A DNA stretch of 5,526 bases from PBB1 sp031380885 (GTDB taxonomy: Bacteria; Pseudomonadota; Gammaproteobacteria; Burkholderiales; Burkholderiaceae_C), in NCBI GenBank assembly GCA_031380885.1, contig JANMXL010000113.1:1-5526 (forward strand), in the 5' to 3' direction. A program made the position numbers and the translations under genes. The notes below the pieces were generated by a model that was not told where the DNA came from, did not search any database, and was given only the letters and a program-made list of their open reading frames with translations. Shown in pieces: positions 1-4,800 of this stretch (its first letter is position 1; every line of letters begins with the position of its first letter).

Positions 1-249
1 CATCGCCAGCATGGCGCGCGCGGTGGCTTGCCCGTGCAGCGTGGCGGCTTCCATCTGGCGCAAATACGCGTGTTGATTCGACCGCACGGCGCGCCCAGGC
101 GTGTAGCGCGTCAGCGCATTGAAGCCGGGCAAGCCGGGCGCCGTGTCGCGGCCCAGCCCGCGCACGTCCCAGCCGGGGCGCTGGCTCCAGGTGCGCACCA
201 AGTGCGCAAACTGCCCAGGGAAATTCTGGTGAACGACGAGCACGCGCAT
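1..249 (-). CDS. Family-4 glycosyltransferase, N-terminal fragment (3' end outside window)
   Basis: The first 83 residues of a glycosyltransferase read leftwards off the window edge. The protein opens MRVLVVHQNFPGQFAHLV, a Rossmann-type first beta strand followed by an HQNFPGQF turn. I associate this with the N-terminal domain of a GT-B, family-4 type glycosyltransferase subgroup (Pfam Glyco_trans_4_3-like). Such enzymes transfer a sugar from a nucleotide donor in the cytoplasm; the donor-binding C-terminal domain is not visible, so donor and acceptor are unknown. The start is well supported. Its ATG shares one base with the TGA of the upstream hlyD-type gene (TGATG), and GGGAG lies five bases before the ATG. 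This implies translational coupling and the same operon. The frame stays open to base 1. The family call rests on the N-terminus only. Confidence 0.8.
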   Translation of the reverse strand, partial: MRVLVVHQNFPGQFAHLVRTWSQRPGWDVRGLGRDTAPGLPGFNALTRYTPGRAVRSNQHAYLRQMEAATLHGQATARAMLAM

Positions 250-1661
250 CAACGCTCCCGTAGGCTTTCGCCCACCGTCTTCTGAACCGGGCTCAGCAAA
301 TAGTCGATCACCCGGCGCTGGCCGGTCTTGATCTCGGCGGTGATGTTCATGCCCGGGCTCAGGTGGATGCGCTTGCCGTCCACCGCCATGCTGTTCTGGC
401 TGAACCGCAGGGTGGCGGGAAAGATGGCGCCGCGTTTTTCGTCGGCGACCGCATCGGCCGTCACGCTGCTGACGGTGGCATCGACCGTGCCGTAGCGGGT
501 GTATGGAAACGTCTCCAGCTTGATGGTCGCAAGTTGCCCGGCGTTGACGAAGCCGATGTCTTTGTTGTCGATCACGACCTCGGCGGTGACTTCGGCATCC
601 TTGGGCACGATCACCATCAGCACCTGTGCCTCGGTCACCACGCCGCCTTCGGTGTGCACCGCCACCTGCTGCACGGTGCCGTCCACCGGCGCAGTCAGTT
701 GCGTCAGCCGGGAGCGCTGCTGCGCCTTGTTTACCTCCTGGGTGAACTGCTGCCGCTTCAGGATCGCCTGGGCCTGCCGTTCGCTGAGTGAGCGCTGCGC
801 CTCGGCCAGGTACGCCGCACGCGCTTGCGTGGTTTCTCTGGACGCCGCCTGGGCTTCGGCAAGCCTCGCCTGCTGTGTGGCCAGATCGCGCTCCTGTTCG
901 ATGCGCTCGCGGGTGCGGTCCTGGCCGGCGTGGCCGGACATGAAGCCTTTGTCTGCCAGCACCTTGAAATCGATCTCTCGCTGCCTGGCCATCGGCAGCG
1001 TGGCGTCCAGTTTGGCAATCGTCTCGCGCACGGTTGCCAGCTCGGCTTGGCGGTGTGCCTGCTCGGCATCGAGCTTGGCCAGCCGGGCAGAGATGTCTTG
1101 CCATTCGGCATCCAGTTGAGCGCTGACGTGGCTGGTCGCTGCGGTCGCAAGCGTTGGAGCCCGCTGAGAACGCAGCGCTTGAATCAACGCCGTGGTGCGC
1201 CACTCCTCTGACTGTGCCCATGCGAGTTGCTCCTGCGCATTGGCGCCGTCGGCGCTGGCATTGGTGGCGTCGAGCTCCACCAGCACCTGCCCCGCTTTGA
1301 CCGCGTCGCCGTCCTTCACCAGCACCTTGCGCACGACGCTGGTTTCCAGCGGCTGCAGCGTCTTGGTCCGCTCGCTCACCACGATGCGACCGGGCGCCAC
1401 CGCCACGATGTCGATCTGCCCGACGACGCTCCACGCCAGCGCGATGACGAACAGTGCGCAGATGGCGATGGCAAAGCGCCGCGGGGCCGGGTGCACCGGC
1501 GTTTCCTGCAGGCTGAGCGCAGCGGGCAGAAAGGCGGCTTCGTCAGCCAGGCGTTTGGGCCCCGACAAGTCGTGCCGCATGGCCCACACGGCGCCGAAGA
1601 TGGCGCGGTAGCGGGCCAGAAGGTCGAGAGCAGGGTGGTTCTGCGTGGCGGAGCTTGGCAT
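249..1661 (-). CDS. HlyD-type periplasmic adaptor (membrane fusion protein) of a type I secretion system
   Basis: This inner-membrane-anchored adaptor joins the ABC exporter to a TolC-like outer-membrane channel. With the start at 1661 it has 470 residues, close to E. coli HlyD. Layout: cytoplasmic N-terminus 1-61; one membrane span at about 62-82 (FAIAICALFVIALAWSVVG); first half of the lipoyl/barrel-sandwich domain 91-131 (GDAVKAGQVLVELD); long Gln/Ala/Arg-rich alpha-helical hairpin at about 132-319; second lipoyl half 322-353 (LTAPVDGTVQQVAV); beta-barrel; and the RTX-type C-terminus GMNITAEIKTGQRRVIDYLLSPV at 437-459. The frame is open to an ATG at 1730 and another at 1709. I prefer 1661 because MPSSATQNHPALDLL looks like a natural N-terminus, GAGA lies seven bases upstream, and the longer form would overlap hicA. 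Its stop overlaps the next glycosyltransferase start. The partner ABC gene lies upstream, beyond the antisense hicAB pair. No convincing promoter of its own is visible. Confidence 0.93.
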   Translation of the reverse strand: MPSSATQNHPALDLLARYRAIFGAVWAMRHDLSGPKRLADEAAFLPAALSLQETPVHPAPRRFAIAICALFVIALAWSVVGQIDIVAVAPGRIVVSERTKTLQPLETSVVRKVLVKDGDAVKAGQVLVELDATNASADGANAQEQLAWAQSEEWRTTALIQALRSQRAPTLATAATSHVSAQLDAEWQDISARLAKLDAEQAHRQAELATVRETIAKLDATLPMARQREIDFKVLADKGFMSGHAGQDRTRERIEQERDLATQQARLAEAQAASRETTQARAAYLAEAQRSLSERQAQAILKRQQFTQEVNKAQQRSRLTQLTAPVDGTVQQVAVHTEGGVVTEAQVLMVIVPKDAEVTAEVVIDNKDIGFVNAGQLATIKLETFPYTRYGTVDATVSSVTADAVADEKRGAIFPATLRFSQNSMAVDGKRIHLSPGMNITAEIKTGQRRVIDYLLSPVQKTVGESLRER

Positions 1662-1680
1662 TCTGAGTCTCGCGTAAGTG

Positions 1681-1709
1681 TTGAACTTGATATCACTAAG
1701 AGATAGCAT
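1681..1709 (+). promoter_or_regulatory. Sigma70-like promoter of hicAB
   Basis: A -35 box TTGAAC at 1681-1686 (4 of 6 to consensus) and a -10 box TAGCAT at 1704-1709 (4 of 6) are separated by exactly 17 bases. Transcription would be expected to start about seven bases after the -10, at or next to the A of the hicA ATG at 1716. The spacer contains the 8-base palindrome TGATATCA (1688-1695). Larger inverted arms GTTGA (1680-1684) and TCAAC (1709-1713) bracket both boxes. These are plausible operator sites for HicB, which has a ribbon-helix-helix domain, but that is inference. The region is clearly richer in A and T than its surroundings. Confidence 0.55.
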
Positions 1710-1715
1710 CAACTC

Positions 1716-1970
1716 ATGAATTCCAGGCATCGCCGCACGCTGACATTGCTGCGAGTGCAGCCCACGCCTAAGACGCTGGCGTGGGCAGACATCGAGGCCT
1801 TGTTGATGGCTTTGGGTGCGAGGCGTGTGAAACGGGGTGGTTCAGCGGTTAGCTTTGAATTGAATGGCGTGCGGCTGGATGTGCATCGGCCGCATCCGCA
1901 AAAGGAGGCCAAACCGTATGTGGTCAAAAACACAGCACAGTTCTTGACATTGGCAGGAGTCGAAGAATGA
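1716..1970 (+). CDS. hicA: HicA-family mRNA interferase toxin (type II toxin-antitoxin)
   Basis: An 84-residue protein of the HicA family, small dsRBD-like ribonucleases that cleave mRNA when not bound by HicB. It opens MNSRHRRTLTLL and contains AWADIEALLMALGA (22-35), the usual first helix of the family. A strand-turn-strand section, RGGSAVSFELNG (40-51), follows, then HRPHP (57-61) and a final helix ending in QFLTLAG. It matches the longer HicA subgroup that carries HRPHP. The Gly-Ser-His motif of classical HicA, which holds the catalytic histidine, reads Gly-Ser-Ala here (42-44), so activity or catalytic residues may differ. No Shine-Dalgarno sequence precedes the ATG, and the predicted transcript starts almost at the ATG, so the message may be leaderless. 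The stop overlaps the hicB start by four bases (ATGA). GC is about 56% by hand count, visibly below the secretion genes, which may indicate later arrival. Confidence 0.88.
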   Translation: MNSRHRRTLTLLRVQPTPKTLAWADIEALLMALGARRVKRGGSAVSFELNGVRLDVHRPHPQKEAKPYVVKNTAQFLTLAGVEE

Positions 1971-2308
1971 ACACGATGATCTACAAGGGCTATGCGGCGC
2001 GCATCGAGTACAGCGAAGAAGACGGCTGCTTCGTCGGCCACTTGGCGGGCATCCGCGACATCGTGGGCTTCGACGCCACGACGGTCGATGAGCTGAAGCA
2101 GCGATTTCACGAGGCAGTGGACGGTTACCTGTGGGGTTGCGAACAGCTCGGCACAGCACCCAACAAACCGTTTTCGGGGCGGTTGTTGCTGCGCGTCCCG
2201 GCCGAACTGCATGCTCGCGCCAGCGTGGCGGCGCAGGTCACCGGCATGAGCTTGAACCAGTGGGCCACGCGTGCCTTGGAACACGCGGTCGACAGCCACG
2301 GCCCGTGA
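1967..2308 (+). CDS. hicB: HicB-family antitoxin with ribbon-helix-helix DNA-binding tail
   Basis: A 113-residue antitoxin expected to bind and neutralise the HicA encoded just upstream and to repress the hicAB promoter. The N-terminal HicB fold (about 4-58) shows MIYKGYAARIEYSEEDGCFVG, then the typical IVGFDATTVDEL segment (32-43) and a helix FHEAVDGYL. The C-terminal 71-107 is an Arc/MetJ-like ribbon-helix-helix: strand GRLLLRVP, helix ELHARASVAAQVTG, then MSLNQWATRALEHA. The start is strongly supported by AGGAGT at 1955-1960, six bases before the ATG. The ATG overlaps the hicA stop, which implies coupled translation. The strong ribosome site on the antitoxin and the absence of one on the toxin would favour antitoxin excess (inference). 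The gene ends 26 bases from the stop of the convergent ABC transporter gene. Confidence 0.92.
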   Translation: MNTMIYKGYAARIEYSEEDGCFVGHLAGIRDIVGFDATTVDELKQRFHEAVDGYLWGCEQLGTAPNKPFSGRLLLRVPAELHARASVAAQVTGMSLNQWATRALEHAVDSHGP

Positions 2309-2334
2309 TGTGTCGAGGGTTCCCATCGTGCCGC

Positions 2335-4626
2335 TCATTCCTGCTCGCACCGTGAGGGCGGTGCAGCAGTCGTCGACGGCGCACCCCCTTGCATCGCCCA
2401 CAGCCGCGCATACAGCCCTTGCGGCTGCGCTCGCAATTCGTCGTGTGAGCCCGTTTCGACCACGCTGCCCTTGTCCATCACGACGATGCGAGTCGCCCGG
2501 CGCACCGCGCTCAGGCGGTGGGCGATCACCAGCACCGTGCGGCCCTGGCAAATGTGCGCCATGTTGCGCTGGATGATCGCTTCGCTTTCGTAGTCGAGCG
2601 CGCTGGTGGCTTCGTCGAAGATCAGGATGCGCGGCTGGTTGAACAGCGCGCGGGCAATCGCGACGCGCTGGCGCTGGCCGCCCGAGAGGCTGGCGCCTTG
2701 CTCGCCGACCAGCGTGTCGTAGCCCTCGGGCAGCTCGCTGATGAAGTCGTGCGCGCCGGCCAGTTGGGCGGCACGCAGCACTTGCTCGATGGGTGCGGCG
2801 GGGTCGGTGATGGCAATGTTCTCGCGCACGCTGCGGTGGAACAGCAGGTTGTCTTGCAGCACCACGCCGATCTGGCGACGCAGCTGTGCCGCATCGACCA
2901 GCCCGATGTCGATGCCGTCGATCAGGATGCGCCCCTGCTCGGGCGTGTACAGCCGCTGCACCAGCTTCGTCAGCGTGCTTTTGCCGGAACCTGACCGCCC
3001 GACGATGCCGATCACCTCGCCGGGGCGGATGTCGAGGCTGAAGCCTTGCAGCACTGGCGCAGCCTCGGGCCGGTAGCGGAACGTCACCTGATCGAGCGTG
3101 ATCTGGCCGCGGATCGGCGGCAGCTGTGCCGCGTTGCTTGGAGGCACCTCGGTGCGCGCATTCAGCACATCGCCCAAGCGTGCCATCGAAATGCCGGTCT
3201 GCTGGAAGTCGGTCCACATCTGCGCCATGCGCATGATGGGCTGGCTGACGCGGCCGGCAAACATGTTGAAGGCGACGAACATGCCCACCGTCAACTGCCC
3301 TTCGATCACCAGGTGCGCGCCGTACCAGAGCGTGGCGGCGTTCACCAACTTGCCGATCAGGTTGACGCCTTCGTGTGCGAAACCGGCCAGCGTCTGTGTG
3401 CGAAAGCTGGCCGACACATAGGCCGCGAGCTGGCTGTCCCAGCGGCGCGCCATCGCCGGTTCGAGCGCGGTGGCCTTCACGGTTTGAATGCCGGTGACGG
3501 TCTCGACCAGCAAGGCCTGGTTTTCGGCGCCGCGCGCGAACTTCTCGTCGAGGCGGGCGCGCAGCACCGGCACCACCGCGAGGCTCAGGCCCAGGTACAG
3601 CGGCAGCGACACCAGCACGATCAATGTCAGCGGCACGCTGTACAAAAACATCACCGCGATGAAGACGACCGAGAACAGCACATCCAACACCAGCGTCAGC
3701 GCATTGCCGGTCAAGAAGCTGCGGATGTTTTCCAGCTCGCGCACGCGGGCCACCGAATCGCCGACGCGGCGCGCCTGGAAGTAGGCCAGCGGCAGGTTCA
3801 ACAAATGCCGAAACAGCCGCGCACCCAGTTCCACATCGATGCGGCTGGTGGTGTGGCTGAACACATAGCTGCGCAGCGCGGTCAACACACTCTCGAACAC
3901 CACCACGACGACCAGGCCGATGACCAGCACATCGAGCGTGGTCAGGCCGCGGTGCACCAGCACCTTGTCCATCACCACCTGAAAGAACAGCGGGCTGACC
4001 AGTGCAAACAACTGCAGAAACAAGCTGATCGCCATCACCTCGCCAAACAGCCGCCGGTACTTGACGAGGCTGGGGATGAACCAGCTGAAGTCAAACCGCG
4101 CCAGCTCGCCAGCCAGCGAAGCGCGGCTGGTGATCAGGATCAGCTCGCCGGTCCATTGGGTGGCGAAGACATCGAGCGGCTCGATCGTTGGGCGCGCGCC
4201 ATTCACTGGCGATGCGCCCGCAGCACCTGACGGGTCTTGAAACAGCACGCGCTGGCCGTCGCACTGGGCAAGCACAACGACGCGCGGCGTGCCGCCTTTA
4301 TCGGCTTTCAACACCGCCAGGGCGGGCAGCGCGGCGAGGCTCAGGCGATCGATGCGGCTGCGGCTGCGTTTGGCTTTCAGGCCGATGTGCCGGGCTGCGA
4401 TCAGCAGGTCGTCGATGTCGATTCGATGGCTGGCCGGCCAGCCGAGCTGATGGGCGAGCGTGGCCGGATCGGCGGCGATGTGGTGCAGGCGGGCGATCAG
4501 GCACAGCGCCTGCAAGCCGCTGTGCGGCGCAGCGTCGATCGCGGGGCTCTCGCCGCCATCGCGCGCGCTCGACGTGATGGCCAAGGGATCGTGTCGGTCC
4601 GATCGAGCGGTCTCCAGCGGGCCCAT
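2335..4626 (-). CDS. HlyB-type ABC exporter of a type I secretion system with degenerate C39-like domain
   Basis: A 763-residue fused membrane/ATPase half-transporter expected to dimerise in the inner membrane and drive export through HlyD and a TolC-type channel. Domains: C39 peptidase-like domain at about 35-168; transmembrane region about 190-465 with roughly six spans; nucleotide-binding domain about 505-745. Visible ATPase motifs are Walker A GRSGSGKS (543-550), Q-loop Gln591, signature LSGGQ (647-651), Walker B ILIFDE (667-672), D-loop SALD and H-loop His703. In the accessory domain, the catalytic Cys position is Ser36 (HSGLQAL, compare DYGLYAL in HlyB) and the His position appears to be Arg115. 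It therefore should not cleave leader peptides, as in RTX exporters. The second of two ATGs (4626, not 4632) is chosen because GAGGG sits seven bases before it and is too close to the first. Its partner hlyD gene is downstream on the same strand, separated by antisense hicAB. Confidence 0.95.
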   Translation of the reverse strand: MGPLETARSDRHDPLAITSSARDGGESPAIDAAPHSGLQALCLIARLHHIAADPATLAHQLGWPASHRIDIDDLLIAARHIGLKAKRSRSRIDRLSLAALPALAVLKADKGGTPRVVVLAQCDGQRVLFQDPSGAAGASPVNGARPTIEPLDVFATQWTGELILITSRASLAGELARFDFSWFIPSLVKYRRLFGEVMAISLFLQLFALVSPLFFQVVMDKVLVHRGLTTLDVLVIGLVVVVVFESVLTALRSYVFSHTTSRIDVELGARLFRHLLNLPLAYFQARRVGDSVARVRELENIRSFLTGNALTLVLDVLFSVVFIAVMFLYSVPLTLIVLVSLPLYLGLSLAVVPVLRARLDEKFARGAENQALLVETVTGIQTVKATALEPAMARRWDSQLAAYVSASFRTQTLAGFAHEGVNLIGKLVNAATLWYGAHLVIEGQLTVGMFVAFNMFAGRVSQPIMRMAQMWTDFQQTGISMARLGDVLNARTEVPPSNAAQLPPIRGQITLDQVTFRYRPEAAPVLQGFSLDIRPGEVIGIVGRSGSGKSTLTKLVQRLYTPEQGRILIDGIDIGLVDAAQLRRQIGVVLQDNLLFHRSVRENIAITDPAAPIEQVLRAAQLAGAHDFISELPEGYDTLVGEQGASLSGGQRQRVAIARALFNQPRILIFDEATSALDYESEAIIQRNMAHICQGRTVLVIAHRLSAVRRATRIVVMDKGSVVETGSHDELRAQPQGLYARLWAMQGGAPSTTAAPPSRCEQE
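2341..2369. terminator. Bulged 11-bp hairpin at the convergent hicB / ABC transporter ends
   Basis: CTGCT-C-GCACCG, loop TGAGGG, then CGGTGC-AGCAG pairs into an 11-base-pair stem with a single bulged base (C2346). It lies 32 bases past the hicB stop and inside the last codons of the ABC transporter gene, so it could act on transcripts from either strand. No T-run follows on either strand, so it is not a standard intrinsic terminator. It may instead protect a 3' end or slow polymerase between converging transcripts. The structure is seen directly; the role is inferred. In GC-rich coding DNA such stems can also occur by chance. Confidence 0.3.
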
Positions 4627-4643
4627 GCGCATTCCCTCGATGC

Positions 4644-4661
4644 CGTTTCAAAACGTTTCAA
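4644..4661. repeat. CGTTTCAA direct repeat, 10-base period, in the ABC transporter leader
   Basis: CGTTTCAA occurs at 4644-4651 and again at 4654-4661, offset by exactly ten bases, about one helical turn. The overlap creates the palindrome AAACGTTT at 4651-4658. It lies only a few bases upstream of the GAGGG ribosome site (4634-4638) of the ABC transporter gene. The position would suit a repressor site or a leader RNA element, but no known regulator is recognised. Confidence 0.35.
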
Positions 4662-4692
4662 GGTCAGTCTGCACACGGCGCCACGCTTCGGA

Positions 4693-4746
4693 TACCCCCC
4701 AAATCCAGGGAGCTGTAAGGTCTTACAGGTACCCCCTGTTCGGGGG
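4693..4746. promoter_or_regulatory. Putative operator cluster: 7-2-7 inverted repeat flanked by TACCCCC elements
   Basis: CTGTAAG-GT-CTTACAG (4713-4728) is a perfect inverted repeat with 7-base arms and a 2-base spacer. TACCCCC occurs on each side, at 4693 and 4730, 37 bases apart. The right copy forms CCCCC-TGTTC-GGGGG (4732-4746); the left copy is followed by a weaker match ending in GGG. The 7-2-7 layout is the one used by NarL/LuxR-type response regulators, and the TAC-plus-pyrimidines half-element loosely resembles NarL heptamers. On the minus strand the inner arm supplies TTACAG (4718-4713), which with TATCCG (4694-4689) 18 bases on makes a weak -35/-10 pair for the ABC transporter gene. 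The symmetry is seen; the regulator family and promoter are inferred. Confidence 0.45.
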
Positions 4747-4758
4747 ATGACGGGCGAT

Positions 4759-4782
4759 GAAAAACCACTCTGATCGCGGTCT
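4759..4782 (-). terminator. Weak intrinsic terminator candidate after the GT1 glycosyltransferase
   Basis: On the minus strand, 19 bases after the glycosyltransferase stop codon, ACCGC and GTGGT can pair (one G-U) around the loop GATCAGA. They are followed directly by a T-run. A short stem plus a U-tract is the minimal pattern of an intrinsic terminator, but five pairs is weak. If real, it would separate the upstream glycosyltransferase from the ABC transporter gene, in line with the operator-like sequences that follow. Confidence 0.25.
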
Positions 4783-4800
4783 GATGGCGTTTGCCGCCGG

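Noticed and set aside
28..285. 85-codon plus-strand open frame at the left edge
   Set aside because: It is opposite the family-4 glycosyltransferase start, whose HQNFPGQF motif and coupled TGATG start make the minus strand the real coding strand.
363..1706. Several plus-strand open frames (for example 499-1119 and 1227-1706)
   Set aside because: All lie opposite the hlyD-type gene, with Cys/Ser- or Arg/Gly-biased composition typical of shadow frames in GC-rich DNA.
249..1730. hlyD-type gene starting at 1730 or 1709
   Set aside because: The extra residues do not resemble an HlyD N-terminus, lack a good ribosome site, and overlap the hicA promoter or start. The 470-residue form matches the usual family length.
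1662..2334. hicAB carried in by a transposon or integron cassette
   Set aside because: I found no terminal inverted repeats, target-site duplication, transposase fragment or attachment-like site at either edge. Only the lower GC hints at transfer.
1709..3217. 502-codon minus-strand open frame spanning hicAB and part of the ABC transporter
   Set aside because: It is the +1 frame of the ABC transporter ATPase region run on through the antisense of hicAB. It is Arg/Ala/Pro-rich, shows no domain, and conflicts with three well-supported genes.
3046..4230. 394-codon plus-strand open frame
   Set aside because: It is antisense to the ABC transporter and arises from third-position GC bias. Its product is His/Gln/Arg-rich with no recognisable fold.
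4732..4746. CCCCC-TGTTC-GGGGG as an intrinsic terminator
   Set aside because: The stem is only five pairs and no T-run follows on either strand. Its pairing with a second TACCCCC element fits an operator better.
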